DNA from: Plantibacter sp. VKM Ac-2880
Lineage (GTDB): Bacteria; Actinomycetota; Actinomycetes; Actinomycetales; Microbacteriaceae
DNA: 64,000 nucleotides
Reading direction: 5' to 3'
NCBI RefSeq assembly: GCF_015351235.1
Contig: NZ_JADKSJ010000003.1
Span: forward strand, 43,899-107,898
The notes under the pieces: model-generated
What the model was told of the DNA's origin: nothing
Seen by the model: only the letters and a program-made list of their open reading frames with translations
Database searches by the model: none
Translations under genes and position numbers: made by a program
Shown here: piece by piece, positions 51,405-60,367 of the stretch
Layout: each line of letters begins with the position of its first letter
How positions within the stretch are numbered: the first letter of the stretch is position 1

Positions 51405-52612
51405 TCAAGCGGCAAGCGCTAGGGGTGGCTGGTAGATGGTGCCGTCTCGGAGCATTGCGTAGAGAACGTCGCAGCGTCGTCTCGCGAGAGCGATGAGGGC
51501 TTGGTTGTGGCGCTTGCCCTGCGCGCGCTTCCGGTCGTAGTACGACCTCGAAACCGGGTCTCTGAGTGCTGCGAAGGCTGACAGGAACAGGGCCCGTTTC
51601 AGGATCTTGTTCCCGCGCCGGGAGGCGTGCTCGCCCCGGATCGAGGATCCCGAGCGTCTCGTCACGGGCGCGAGCCCGGCGTAAGACGCGAGGTGGCCGG
51701 CTGACGCGAACGACTTCCCGGCGACCTCGGTGAGGAGCCTCGCTGCGGTCCTGACGCCGACTCCCGGCATGCTCGTCAGGACCGGCGATGCGGGTGCGCG
51801 TCAACGAGCCGCTCGACCTCGACCGCGATCTCCGCCCGCTGCGTGCGGAGGTCCTCGAGCTGCTTCGCGAGGCGCGGCAGGACGACGCTCGCGGCGTTCG
51901 TGCCGACAACCACGACCGTCTGCTCAGAGAGCGCCTGCATGATCGCGGCCGCGAGGCGCTTGCCCAGGCGCGGCGCGAGCTTCACGAGCCGATTGGCGAG
52001 ACGAGTCAGGCCAAGCTTCGCGAGATCGGCTGGCGTGGGATGACGCTGCAGGAGATCAACGACCGCGGGGTGATCGAGATGCGGACCCAGGGCCCTCTCG
52101 AGTGCTGGATGGATCTGCGTGAGCAGGCCCCGAATGCGGTTGCTGGTCGCGGTGACTTGCCCCGCGAGATCGTCATCGAAGCCGCAGAGCATGCTCAGTT
52201 CCGCGACCTGCTCGTCCGCGAGCTGAATCGACCGGAGCGCGTGCGGGAGCGAGCGAGCAGCCTCCGCGATGATGGTCGCGTCTCTCGCGTCCGTTTTGGC
52301 TTCTCCCGCATTAAGGTCCGCGATGCGGCGCATCGCGAGCCCCGGCAAGTAGCCGACCAGGACCCCAGCGGCTTGCGCGACCGCGATCGGGAGCGCCCCG
52401 ATCGTGGCCGGCTGATCGACCACGAACAGCAGCGTCCCGTGGCGCTTCAAACTGTCGATGAGCGAGCGCAGCTTGCTCTCGTCGTTGGGCAGCGCCTTGT
52501 CGAACAAGCGCTTCCCGGCGCGGTCGATCGCGACCGCGTGATGCTCGCCTTTGCCGACATCGACACCGATGAACACGTCGACGCTGTCGTGCCCGATGAT
52601 GCTTGTTTCCAT
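51405..52612 (-). mobile_element. IS110-family transposase, frameshifted
   Basis: From the ATG at 52612: FIGVDVGKGEH with catalytic Asp18, DQPATIG, then TDARDATIIAEAAR, the DEDD-type N-terminal domain. After a one-base shift near 51775, SMPGVGVRTAARLLTEVAGK and RSGSSIRGEHASRRGNKILK form the C-terminal serine domain. Together they give about 400 residues, the usual size. IS110 elements use bridge RNAs; the non-coding end would be upstream of 52612. A 9-G tract (51383-51391) lies at the left edge. Confidence 0.85.
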
Positions 52613-52863
52613 CAGCCCTTCCCCTTCCGAACTCGGTTGCAGTGTTGGCCGAACCAAGAAGCGGCGGAGCTCGACATCCACGATACGAACGACACTCGGA
52701 CGAGTCCAGGCCCTGTCCCTATCAGCGATTCCCCTGCCGCCAAACCAGGCTCGGTGACAACACCCCCAGATCATCAACGACAGGGGGCAGGAATCATGCC
52801 GAGCCCGGGATGGCCAACACCCTCCAAGGATCCCTCCTCAACCGGGTAGGAAGAAAGTAACGG

Positions 52864-52934
52864 GGGGAGATCGATCGAGGTTCGTTCGTCGATCGAGCGG
52901 CGCTCGAGGCACTCGCCGGGTGTGCGGCGAGCGC
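52864..52934 (-). terminator. 3' hairpin region of the DUF3846 gene
   Basis: GGCGCTCG (52899-52906) and CGAGCGCC (about 52930-52937) pair across about 23 nt, just beyond the stop of the minus-strand gene. Adjacent is GATCGAGGTTCGTTCG (52872-52887), also found at about 51029 and, with one change, at about 62530. Confidence 0.55.
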
Positions 52935-52943
52935 CCGTGGTGG

Positions 52944-53282
52944 TCAGCTGCGGTCGAGGTGGTGGCCGAGGGTGTCGAGGACGTCGTATGCGGTGTCGGG
53001 GGCGTCGGTGAAGTCTTCTCCTCGGTTGCCGACGAGGAGGACGTTGCCGACGATGCCTTGGACGGGGATGTCGAACAGGCGGGGGATGAGGGTGCCGTAG
53101 TAGTTGAAGGGTCGGCGGGTGAGGAGGCCTTCTTCGTCGGCGATGAGGTCGAGGCCGTCGGCGAGGTTGACGACTTCGATGTGGCCGCCGATGGCGTGCT
53201 GGAGTTCGGTGAGTCGGTCGGGTCCGTCGGTGATGGTGATGGTTTCGATGGTGTCGTCGGTGTTGATGCGGATAGCGCGCAT
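52944..53282 (-). CDS. DUF3846 family protein, leader-regulon member
   Basis: 112 residues: MRAIRINTDDTIETITITDG, then LQHAIGGHIEVVNLADGLDL and IADEEGLL, and late IVGNVLLVG. This is the DUF3846 pattern, a small family common in actinobacterial plasmids and phages and of unknown function. The ATG at 53282 follows a GGGAGAAC ribosome binding site under leader promoter copy 3. Confidence 0.85.
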   Translation of the reverse strand: MRAIRINTDDTIETITITDGPDRLTELQHAIGGHIEVVNLADGLDLIADEEGLLTRRPFNYYGTLIPRLFDIPVQGIVGNVLLVGNRGEDFTDAPDTAYDVLDTLGHHLDRS

Positions 53283-53304
53283 GGGGTGTTCTCCCTCGTG
53301 ATTG

Positions 53305-53351
53305 GTAAATCTGACGTTTATAACTATACCAACTCGGGGTGATGGGTGCAA
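53305..53351 (-). promoter_or_regulatory. leader promoter copy 3
   Basis: Minus strand: TTGCAC (53346-53351), 17 bp, TATAGT (53323-53328), then TATAAACGTCAGATTTAC ending at 53305. The leader continues with CA, giving GTCAGATTTACC, fully complementary over 12 nt to the terminator loop at 2532-2586. Confidence 0.9.
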
Positions 53352-53453
53352 CCCGCGCGCGCTGCACGATGGTGAAGCTGAGCGATCCATACTGGAATGC
53401 GATGAAGATCAGCTTCGAGACGGGGAAGGGCGAGACGTGACCCAATTGGTCTG

Positions 53454-53903
53454 GTGTTTCCCGTGAGGAGCAGCGGAACACGCCGAGCGGGTCTCTGTCT
53501 CGCGGCAGCCGTCTGCCTCCTCCCGTGGACACTTGCCGGGTGCAGCCAAGAAAGCTCCGATCCACAGCCGTCAACCAGTGCCGCCAGATCCGTCCCGTCC
53601 CTGGCTGCTTACTGCGATGTCCAGGTGCTGCGGCACCTGATCGCTGACGGTGCGCTGTCTCGGTCGGCCTTGCCTGAATGGGCCGATATGACCGAAGTGA
53701 ACGGTACGCCGCTGATCATCGACTTCACGGAACAGCCGGACGAATCCACCACCGTGCTGGTCGGTCGTTTGCTCGCGTCCGAGGGCCTGCAACAGGTCGA
53801 GCTCGATGATAACGAGCGGCGCAACTGCATCGATACAACGACGGACGAGGACATCGAGCTGTCTCAGGGAGGCAAAGGGTATCTTCAGTCCCCTGCGGAA
53901 TAG
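53454..53903 (+). CDS. lipoprotein
   Basis: 149 residues: a long signal peptide with lipobox LAGC (Cys30), a Ser-rich linker and a small alpha/beta domain with two cysteines (AAYCDVQVL; NERRNCIDTT). TPLIIDFTEQPDESTTVLVG LLAS-like strand-helix order is globular. The GTG at 53454 or 53463 may be the start. Not under the leader promoter; it diverges from it. Function unknown. Confidence 0.65.
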   Translation: MFPVRSSGTRRAGLCLAAAVCLLPWTLAGCSQESSDPQPSTSAARSVPSLAAYCDVQVLRHLIADGALSRSALPEWADMTEVNGTPLIIDFTEQPDESTTVLVGRLLASEGLQQVELDDNERRNCIDTTTDEDIELSQGGKGYLQSPAE

Positions 53904-54185
53904 GGTCGCGGGGTGCCGATGGTGCGGTCACGGGGTGTGGGCTTCGTGATGATGCAGGCGAACTTTGGCCGCTGAACGGCCCCGGCGAACAGGAGAAGGG
54001 AATCAGGGCTGCGTGAGCGGTGCGAGCTTGGGGTTGTCGACGTAGACCTCCGCGGCGTTCTCACGGGTGGTGAGTGTGGACTCCAGCAGGTTCGTGGAAG
54101 GCTCCACTGATGGGCGGCAACCCGCCGGTGCCGGGGAATCAGGCAGGCTGACCCCCGGCCTGGCCCGGCCCGGCCCGGCTGGGCC

Positions 54186-54359
54186 TCAGTCGGCGGTGTC
54201 GGCGACGCTCATCTCGGCGTCGATTCCGTGGAGCCTTGCCCACCGGACGGCGGCCTCGGCGGTCTCCCGCGTCCACGGCTTCCCGGTGGTGGGGTCGTGC
54301 TGGGTGTCCTCGCCGGCGCCCTGCCCGGGGACGAAGACCTCGATCGTTTCGGCTGCCAT
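54186..54359 (-). CDS. small hypothetical protein, leader-regulon member (57 aa)
   Basis: Reads MAAETIEVFVPGQGAGEDTQ, then KPWTRETAEAAVRWARLHGI and ends in DTAD. The ribosome binding site GGTGAGGAG precedes the ATG. It was found by following leader promoter copy 4. The acidic N-terminus and one amphipathic helix are the only visible features. A GGCCCGG repeat lies past the stop. Confidence 0.7.
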   Translation of the reverse strand: MAAETIEVFVPGQGAGEDTQHDPTTGKPWTRETAEAAVRWARLHGIDAEMSVADTAD

Positions 54360-54379
54360 GTGCTGCTCCTCACCTAGTT

Positions 54380-54426
54380 GTAAACCTGACGTTTATAACT
54401 ATACCTATGCCGCGGGTTGATCGCAA
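54380..54426 (-). promoter_or_regulatory. leader promoter copy 4
   Basis: Minus strand: TTGCGA (54421-54426), 17 bp, TATAGT (54398-54403), TATAAACGTCAGGTTTAC. The A-to-G change in the leader keeps G-U pairing with the terminator loop. Confidence 0.9.
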
Positions 54427-54515
54427 GATGCGTGTAGGTTCCAGGTGGAGATGGCATTTCCTACGGGTGCGTGGCGGGCAGTTGGCCGTTTTGCCACGTG
54501 TCCTGGAATTGTGAA

Positions 54516-55079
54516 TCACGGGTCCGGTCTTTGAATGCGATTGGTCAATTGCGCGTACATGTACATGTCTCGCGGGGAGCCGTCTACGCGTTCCCAAGCT
54601 CGGAGGAGTCCTTCGCGGAGATATCCCGCTCGTTCTGCGGCGCGCCACGATCCTTCGTTCCACGGCTCCACGTATAGCTCCACCCGGTCCAGGCTGTCGA
54701 GTTGGACGGCCCAGGCGGTGAGGGTCGTCAGGGCGTCCGCTGCGTAGCCGCGCCGCCGCTGTGACGGGCCGATCCAGTACCCAATGCTGGCTCGCGCCCA
54801 TCGGTCGCCAGCGGGAAAGAGCCCGATGTGGCCGATCGCCCGGTCCTCGGCATCGGCAATCGCAAAGACGTAGCCCTCGCGTGACCGCAGTCGCTCGTGC
54901 TGACGCTCGATGAAGGCAAGCGCCTCCGGTTCCCCCGGCGTCTGAGGCACGGTTGTCAGCGCGGTGATCAACTGGTCACCGGACGCCTCCTGAACGATCG
55001 CAACGTCCGTTGTCCGCCACGCTCGAAGCGTGATGCGGTCACCGGCGAGGGTCGGAAGCACGAGGAGGTCACGGCTCAT
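54516..55079 (-). CDS. RimJ/RimL-type GNAT acetyltransferase
   Basis: 187 residues: GDRITLRAWRTTDVAIVQEA (N-terminal strand of RimL-like enzymes), AIGHIGLFPAGDRWARASIG YWIGP then SQRRRGYAADALTTLTAWAV (motif A) and WNEGSWRAAERAGYLREGLL (motif B). The family acetylates protein N-termini or small molecules. The ATG at 55079 was chosen at the start of homology. It stands alone between unrelated small genes. Confidence 0.85.
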   Translation of the reverse strand: MSRDLLVLPTLAGDRITLRAWRTTDVAIVQEASGDQLITALTTVPQTPGEPEALAFIERQHERLRSREGYVFAIADAEDRAIGHIGLFPAGDRWARASIGYWIGPSQRRRGYAADALTTLTAWAVQLDSLDRVELYVEPWNEGSWRAAERAGYLREGLLRAWERVDGSPRDMYMYAQLTNRIQRPDP

Positions 55080-55390
55080 GGTTCCTATGGTGGCACGGGC
55101 GCAAACCGGCCCGTGGATTGCTGCCGAGTACACCGTGCGTTGGCCATTTGCCGTTCTCAGCGCGGCTGGCACCCTGGGCCAGGGCTCAGTGCGCGATCAC
55201 TATGCTCGGCGACGACCTCGACCGCCCAATAGGCCCGATAGGCGCGGCTCCGGTGAGACGATCCGGTTGGGTGTCGATAGCCCTAGCCTTGTGCGGAGGC
55301 TGAACGGAGGGCCCGCGTCGACCCGCTTGCGCCGGCGTCGTAGGTACCGCCGACTGAGGAACGGCAGGGGCCTCGTGAGAGGATTTCGGC
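55080..55390 (+). other. intergenic region, no gene seen
   Basis: Divergent spacer between two acetyltransferase genes. It has a CCTGGGCCAGG-type palindrome near 55175. No leader element and no convincing small gene. Confidence 0.45.
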
Positions 55391-56038
55391 GTGCTCATCG
55401 ATTACTGGCCTCTTCTGAATCTGCGGTTGACGACGGCGCGCGTCGCCCTCCGTTCCCCGAGCGAAGATGAACTGGTGGCTCTTGCCGGAGTGGCCGCCTC
55501 GGGTGTGCATCGGCCGGGTGAGCGTCCGTATCTGATGCCCTGGACGGAGGGGACTGCGCAGGAGCGAGCCGTGCACGTACTCCAACAGCACTGGGCTCGG
55601 CGCGGAGAATGGACCCCCGATGAGTGGGCCCTTGAACTGGGTGTTTTCGTTGAAGATCAGCCGGTGGGGATCGTCGCGCTTCGGGCACATGAGTTCCGCG
55701 TACGTCGCGAGGTAAAGACCGAGTCATGGCTCGGAATGGCCTACCACCGCCGCGGGTACGGTACTGAGGCGCGTGCGGCACTGCTGCACCTGGCTTTCGA
55801 GGAGTTGCAGGCCGAGAGCGCCCTCACTGAGGTTTTCCAGGACAATGCTGGTTCTCAAGGGGTATCTCGTCGTCTCGGGTACCGTCATGATGGGGTCTCG
55901 CGAGACGTCCGCGACGGGGAGGTGCTCGTCTCGGATCGTTTGCGCCTCGACCGCGCAGATTGGCTCAGTGCTGACCGGATAGAGGTGGCCGCATCCGGCG
56001 TGCAGCCGTGTCTGTCCCACTTCGGGGCGAGCCGCTAG
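55391..56038 (+). CDS. GNAT family N-acetyltransferase
   Basis: 215 residues from the GTG at 55391: LLNLRLTTARVALRSPSEDE, then ELGVFVEDQPVGIVALRA, TESWLGMAYHRRGYGTEARA (motif A) and VFQDNAGSQGVSRRLGYRHD (motif B). It is a RimL-like acetyltransferase slightly longer than usual, with an extended C-terminus. It is divergently arranged relative to the other RimL-type gene. Confidence 0.85.
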   Translation: MLIDYWPLLNLRLTTARVALRSPSEDELVALAGVAASGVHRPGERPYLMPWTEGTAQERAVHVLQQHWARRGEWTPDEWALELGVFVEDQPVGIVALRAHEFRVRREVKTESWLGMAYHRRGYGTEARAALLHLAFEELQAESALTEVFQDNAGSQGVSRRLGYRHDGVSRDVRDGEVLVSDRLRLDRADWLSADRIEVAASGVQPCLSHFGASR

Positions 56039-56224
56039 CGTGCGGAAGGTCCGTAACGGCGCCGCTCCGCGAGGCGCCGCGGCCCTGCAGGGAGGTAGGT
56101 CAGCGGATGGTGTTAATCCGCTCGCGTTGACGTCGCTGACAGCTCCTCTATGCCACTGATGTTCGAGTGTGTTCTAGGCGACGTCGGTCGCTGAGCGGCC
56201 AGATGTGTCTCTGCGCAGGTGTCG

Positions 56225-56788
56225 TCAGCCGGTGGTGACGATGAAGTCGGCCCGAGCGCGAGCGCCGTCCGTTGGGAAGAAAACGTCCTCCTCGTCCATC
56301 CACGCTTTCCAACGGCCGCGGTGCGTCGCGCCGTGACCGTCGCGTTCGAGGCCCCGCCGCAGCCGTTCTTCGGCCGCGGCCTCCACCCAGATGCGGCAGG
56401 CAAGGTGATCAGCGGCCGCCTCGCGGGTGCAGGTGACGCCCTCGACCACGACGACGGAGGCCCACGGTACCGTCCGCCACTCGCCGAGCCCGCTCCCGAA
56501 CTCGTCGCCGGCCCAGTCTCGGCGCTGGTACACGGCGTCATCGCCGGCAAGCAACGGCTCGAGTACCTGCTTTTCAAAGCGCGGCCACCATCCGGAGAAG
56601 TCGACCCAGGACACGAAATCGTCGACCTCGATGACGGGCGCGTTTAGGCGTCCCGCAAGGGGACGAGCGAGGGTGCTCTTTCCTGATCCGGACGGCCCGT
56701 CCACGCCGATGATGCGGACGCCGGGGACGGGTGCATTAAGCGCGTGCTGCGCGATGGACTCGATAAGGGTCGGATCGGGAGAAGTCAT
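56225..56788 (-). CDS. uridine kinase-like P-loop protein
   Basis: 187 residues: Walker A GPSGSGKST (31-39) after RIIGVD, a DD pair in VIEVDDFVSW as Walker-B-like acidic residues, and VVVVEGVTC then EERLRRGLERDG. This order is that of uridine kinase/AAA_18-type small-molecule kinases common in actinomycetes. Likely phosphorylates a nucleoside or related compound. The ATG at 56788 is preferred over the frame start at 56821. Confidence 0.8.
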   Translation of the reverse strand: MTSPDPTLIESIAQHALNAPVPGVRIIGVDGPSGSGKSTLARPLAGRLNAPVIEVDDFVSWVDFSGWWPRFEKQVLEPLLAGDDAVYQRRDWAGDEFGSGLGEWRTVPWASVVVVEGVTCTREAAADHLACRIWVEAAAEERLRRGLERDGHGATHRGRWKAWMDEEDVFFPTDGARARADFIVTTG

Positions 56789-57110
56789 GTTCTCGGCTTC
56801 CGGTTGGTGCGGTGGACACATTACTTCGCGTCATAGTCGCCCGATAGCGTATCAACCCTCAGCCGTGTAGGTACGCGTAACTTCGCATGGAATTCTGCCC
56901 TGAACGCGCGGCCAACCTCTTTGAAATGGCAGCATTGTCCGCCGCCTCAATCGGGAACCTACAATGCGAGCGAGCCCGGAGACCGTGGCAGCTGCGGCGG
57001 ATCCCTGGACGATGTCGGCGCGTCTGTCCTACGTATGGGGAGCACTGCCCATCGCTCGGCTGTTGGGCGGTCGGTAGCGTGCGGGTGTTCGACCAATCGG
57101 AGGAGTAGCA

Positions 57111-57371
57111 ATGAAGATGAGAAATCGAATCATGTCCCTCGTGCTCGCTGTTGCGTGCACAAGCGGCGTCGGGATCGTCGCGGCGGCACCGGCGCAGGCG
57201 TTTCCCTGGACGGGCTACAGCGTCGGGGTCATGAACGAGGACGAATGCGAATACAAGCTCGCCAACGCCATCCGGGAGAAGCAGGACGCCGCGTTCAGAA
57301 TCAGGAACATCCAGCACTGCGCACCGAGCGACAACGGCTACTGGAACGGGTACTTCCAGTACGGCGACTAG
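57111..57371 (+). CDS. small secreted protein
   Basis: 86 residues with an excellent GGAGGAG ribosome binding site. The signal peptide (MSLVLAVACTSGVGIVAAA PAQA) is followed by a mature peptide of about 55 residues with two cysteines (DECEYKL, QHCAPSD) and aromatic C-terminal residues (GYWNGYFQYGD). It could be a small disulfide-bonded extracellular factor. No family recognised. Confidence 0.75.
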   Translation: MKMRNRIMSLVLAVACTSGVGIVAAAPAQAFPWTGYSVGVMNEDECEYKLANAIREKQDAAFRIRNIQHCAPSDNGYWNGYFQYGD

Positions 57372-57436
57372 CGAGGAGGCGACCTTCGCGCTCGCGCGTG
57401 CGGCTGCGCTATCTGAGCGGCGCGAGAGCTGCTGCC

Positions 57437-57472
57437 CGCCGGGGGCCGAGTGAGGTGAACTCGGCCCCCGGC
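57437..57472 (-). terminator. perfect 14 bp hairpin
   Basis: GCCGGGGGCCGAGT and ACTCGGCCCCCGGC with a 7 nt loop, 5 bp after the stop of the minus-strand pair at 57478-58397. It may also serve the convergent secreted-protein gene. No U tract. Confidence 0.75.
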
Positions 57473-57477
57473 GTCGC

Positions 57478-58008
57478 TCACGCGGCCGGGGGAACCTCGC
57501 CGGTCTGCCAGTCCGCGCCGCAGGAGGTGCAGCGCTCGCCGTCGAAGACACGTGAGGCGTTCTCGGCCTGGCACCACGCGACGTCGCCGCGATTCTGCCC
57601 CGCAGCGGCCGCAGACGGCTCGCTCGCAGCCTCCGGCTCGTAGATCGACTCATCGTTCAGCGAGATCCGCAGGACCGGCCCTGCGGGCGATTCGAGGTCG
57701 CCCTCGGTGTCCACGGTGACGAGCGGCAGGCCGACGCTCGTCGAGGACCATCCGGCCCAGATCGTGAACGGCAACCGGTCACCCTCTGGGGTGGTGAAGG
57801 AGACCTCGTCGCCGTCGACGTGCGGGGTGAACATGCCGCCGCCCTCGCCGTCGACGGCCTTCCGCTGGCTCTCGGTCGTGACGGCCAGGTACTGCGCCTC
57901 GAGGGCGGCGAGATCCTCCCGCTCCCCGACGAAGTCATCGGGGTGGGGGTTGGACCCGATCGTCTCGCGCAGCTCGATGATCTGCTCGCGCAGTTCGGCG
58001 GCGCTCAC
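57478..58008 (-). CDS. hypothetical protein with C-terminal zinc-ribbon-like motif
   Basis: 176 residues from the GTG at 58008, which overlaps the previous stop. The helical N-terminus (AAELREQIIELRETIG; LAALEAQYLAV) is coiled-coil-like, then a beta-rich middle. The end has WCQAENASRVFDGERCTSCG with C-x14-C-x2-C spacing, suggesting metal binding. It is the second gene of a leader-promoter operon. Function unknown. Confidence 0.75.
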   Translation of the reverse strand: MSAAELREQIIELRETIGSNPHPDDFVGEREDLAALEAQYLAVTTESQRKAVDGEGGGMFTPHVDGDEVSFTTPEGDRLPFTIWAGWSSTSVGLPLVTVDTEGDLESPAGPVLRISLNDESIYEPEAASEPSAAAAGQNRGDVAWCQAENASRVFDGERCTSCGADWQTGEVPPAA

Positions 58009-58397
58009 GCTGCACCCTCCTCGCCCTGTGCGGCCCAGAACTCGACGACGTCGGGGAGGTCGAACGGGTTGGGGCGCGGGGTGAAGTGGAACTGCTCCAT
58101 GCCCATCCGCTCGTACCGGTCCTCGAAGGTGACGGCCTGCTCGGTCTTCCGGCTGCCGTGGCCATTCGCCCAGGGCAGCGGGTCGGCCTCGGTCTCGTCC
58201 TCGGCCTTCCACACGCTGCGGGCGATGTGCTCGGCGACGTCGGGTCGGCCGAGGCTGGCCAACAGGTCGGACAGGATCATTCCCTCGGCGACGTTCATCG
58301 TGCCGTAGACGCTGCGGTCCCATTCGAGGAACATGTCGCAAGCCTGGTCGAGGGTGTCGGGGCTGGTGGGCTCGGGGTGGGTGTTGGGCTGGGTCAT
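58005..58397 (-). CDS. hypothetical protein, leader-regulon member
   Basis: 130 residues: an acidic helical protein (LDQACDMFLEWDRSVYGTMN; LGRPDVAEHIARSVWKAEDE) ending DVVEFWAAQGEEGAA. GAGGAGCAACG precedes the ATG. It is the first gene of a two-gene unit under leader promoter copy 5. No family recognised. Confidence 0.8.
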   Translation of the reverse strand: MTQPNTHPEPTSPDTLDQACDMFLEWDRSVYGTMNVAEGMILSDLLASLGRPDVAEHIARSVWKAEDETEADPLPWANGHGSRKTEQAVTFEDRYERMGMEQFHFTPRPNPFDLPDVVEFWAAQGEEGAA

Positions 58398-58414
58398 CGT
58401 TGCTCCTCTGATCG

Positions 58415-58461
58415 GTAAATCTGACGTTTATAACGATACCCCATTGGAGCAGTGCGCGCAA
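58415..58461 (-). promoter_or_regulatory. leader promoter copy 5
   Basis: Minus strand: TTGCGC (58456-58461), 17 bp, TATCGT (58433-58438), TATAAACGTCAGATTTAC followed by CG. The core GTCAGATTTACC is exact. Confidence 0.9.
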
Positions 58462-58531
58462 GGCCGGGTGTCCACTCTCGGGTGTCGGAGGGCGCACGTA
58501 GAGTGGCTGCCCAACACGTCAGGAGACGACC

Positions 58532-58900
58532 ATGACCAGATACGGCCTCGACACCCTCGGCAGCCTCGAAATCGTCCACGACGACACCCTCGGCTGGACG
58601 ATGCGGGCCTACTCGACGGCTGGACGAGGTGGGGAGCAGGGTCAGAGTTGCGTGGTGGTGCTCGATGCAGAGCTGGCCTCCGCTGTGCTCGTAAGCGCCC
58701 CCACCGTGCTGTCAGCGGATGGGTATCAGGTACTCGGAACGTGGCACATCGACGAGGAGGCTCGAACGGTGTGGGCGAATGTCGGTCTGGCCGGTCCGGA
58801 CGGCGCAGCCCAGCCCCCGGTCGAGGAGTTCGACAAGATCTACGACACGGAGGCTCGATGGGCGCGGACGGGCCACGGACGCGAGACGGGCCGCCCCTAG
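58532..58900 (+). CDS. hypothetical protein
   Basis: 122 residues: MTRYGLDTLGSLEIVHDDTL, a mixed alpha/beta protein without membrane segments (VVVLDAELASAVLVSAP; YQVLGTWHIDEEARTVWANV). The ribosome binding site is AGGAGACG. It diverges from leader promoter 5 but has no leader element of its own. No family recognised. Confidence 0.65.
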   Translation: MTRYGLDTLGSLEIVHDDTLGWTMRAYSTAGRGGEQGQSCVVVLDAELASAVLVSAPTVLSADGYQVLGTWHIDEEARTVWANVGLAGPDGAAQPPVEEFDKIYDTEARWARTGHGRETGRP

Positions 58901-58933
58901 GCGTCGTCACGCCGTCTGCGACCCCCCGCGCTG

Positions 58934-59278
58934 TCAGGCGAGGTTCTTCCGCCCACAGGCATCGCAGGAGCCGTGGGTGACCAGGTGCTCCCCGTCGGGA
59001 GTGTCCAGGCAGACCGACATCATCAGCCAGTCGTCGAGGTCCCTGGACGCTGCGACGTGTGAGGCACCGGCGCTCTCGTCGAAGTCGACACCTCGAGCGC
59101 TGGCCCAGTGGCGCAGATCGGCGAGGACGTCGGCGAGGCGAGTCGTGTCCTCGTCGACGTCGTCGGCGATCAGGGCCACCGCATGATCTGCACGCCAGAC
59201 GGCGCGCTCAAGCGTGTCGAGCTCCGGCTCGTCATCGTGCCGCGTCACGTGCGCAGCGGGGTGCTGGGCGGCGCTCAC
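58934..59278 (-). CDS. hypothetical protein with CxxC
   Basis: 114 residues from the GTG at 59278 overlapping the upstream stop. Helical (LERAVWRADHAVALIADDVD; LADVLADLRHWASARG) with a C-terminal SCDACGRKNLA, a CxxC end resembling the zinc-ribbon-like tail of the gene at 57478. Second gene of a pair. Function unknown. Confidence 0.65.
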   Translation of the reverse strand: MSAAQHPAAHVTRHDDEPELDTLERAVWRADHAVALIADDVDEDTTRLADVLADLRHWASARGVDFDESAGASHVAASRDLDDWLMMSVCLDTPDGEHLVTHGSCDACGRKNLA

Positions 59279-59634
59279 AGGATCGTGTTGACGGAGATCG
59301 ACAGCGGGCAGTCGGCGAGGTAGAACCCGTCACCGCTGGCGAGCCACTTGTCTTGCCGGATCTCGCCACCTTCGACCCACCCGAGGATGAACGCGTCGAC
59401 GTGCTCGAACCACGACCAGGTGGACATCGCTTCCGGAGCGATGCGCCCCTGGTGATCGCTCCAGGCGTTCAGGAGCGCTTCCGCTGCGTCGTGCTCCACG
59501 ACCTGAGCGGCACCGGAGGTGTCCACCGTGTCGAGCACGATCGGGGTCGCGAGCGCCGGGCTGCTGATGATCGCACGCGGGAGATCCTCGTCGATCGCCG
59601 GCCCCGTGGTTGCGGGCGTCGTTGTGGTGGTCAT
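59275..59634 (-). CDS. hypothetical protein
   Basis: 119 residues: a Thr-rich start, then globular sequence (AAQVVEHDAAEALLNAWSDH; WSWFEHVDAFILGWVEGGEI). ALLNAW is reminiscent of VALNAW in the gene at 2999-3619, but overall homology is unclear. No leader element is visible upstream. Function unknown. Confidence 0.65.
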   Translation of the reverse strand: MTTTTTPATTGPAIDEDLPRAIISSPALATPIVLDTVDTSGAAQVVEHDAAEALLNAWSDHQGRIAPEAMSTWSWFEHVDAFILGWVEGGEIRQDKWLASGDGFYLADCPLSISVNTIL

Positions 59635-59801
59635 GGAGTGTCCAATCGTCGAAGCGTGAGAGATGGTCGGGTGGGGCGGGAAATGCCCCTGAGCGGGCGC
59701 AGGGCGCCGTCTGGGGGGTTAGGGCCGGTGAGCGGCCCCATGGGGGCAGGGACGCTCACCGGCGTCGAGGAGGGCCATGGCGTGGCCCAGGCTGGAAGAT
59801 C

Positions 59802-59832
59802 CGGCGAGCGCCCCGGCTGGTAGGGCGCTCGC
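59802..59832 (-). terminator. perfect 11 bp hairpin
   Basis: GGCGAGCGCCC and GGGCGCTCGCC with a 9 nt loop, a few bases past the stop of the minus-strand gene at 59839. GGCGAGCGCC-type arms also occur near 51060 and 52925. Confidence 0.7.
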
Positions 59833-59838
59833 CGCAAT

Positions 59839-60150
59839 TCAGCGAGCGCGGCGGGGTGGGACAAATGCCGGGGTGTCGGCGGTGATGGCCTCGGCCCAGC
59901 TCTTCGCGATCGTCAGTGATGGACCGGCGGCGGGGGAGGCGTAGGAGGTGCCATCGATGGTCAGCTGGGCGCGCTCGCCGCTGGGGAGGAAGATCTCCCA
60001 CCAGGCGGAGCTGGTGCGGGTGGACTTGCGGATGGTGACGCCGTCGGAGCGGAGGTACTCGGAGCGGCCGACCTTCGCCCAGGTGAGGTCGGCGCGGTGG
60101 GCCTTGTTCTGGGCGACGGTGGTGTGCTCGTACGGGTGAAGGTTCGGCAT
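59839..60150 (-). CDS. hypothetical protein, leader-regulon member
   Basis: 103 residues: MPNLHPYEHTTVAQNKAHRA, then a compact beta-rich domain (VGRSEYLRSDGVTIRKSTRT; WWEIFLPSGERAQLTIDG) and a basic tail PPRRAR. The ribosome binding site GGGAGC precedes the ATG. A single-gene unit with leader promoter copy 6 and its own hairpin. Possibly nucleic-acid binding from its basic strands, but this is a guess. Confidence 0.8.
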   Translation of the reverse strand: MPNLHPYEHTTVAQNKAHRADLTWAKVGRSEYLRSDGVTIRKSTRTSSAWWEIFLPSGERAQLTIDGTSYASPAAGPSLTIAKSWAEAITADTPAFVPPRRAR

Positions 60151-60169
60151 GTCTAGCTCCCTGCGGTGT

Positions 60170-60216
60170 GTAAATCTGACGTTTATAAATATACACGCGC
60201 GTTGAGCGTGATGCAA
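60170..60216 (-). promoter_or_regulatory. leader promoter copy 6
   Basis: Minus strand: TTGCAT (60211-60216), 17 bp, TATATT (60188-60193), then TATAAACGTCAGATTTAC ending at 60170. Confidence 0.9.
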
Positions 60217-60367
60217 CCCGTTCGACGACACCGTCCGAGGCTGCGTCAGCGCGTCGCGCTACGGTGTTGGCTACAGCGCTCTGGTGGGTGAGTGCTGGCG
60301 GGGATGCTCTGGCCGGTACGTCGGTACTGGCGGATCCCCGGTCAACGTGACGCAGGGGAGAGTCGAC

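Noticed and set aside
51788..52849. 353-codon + strand frame across the IS110 element
   Set aside because: Antisense to the recognised transposase domains.
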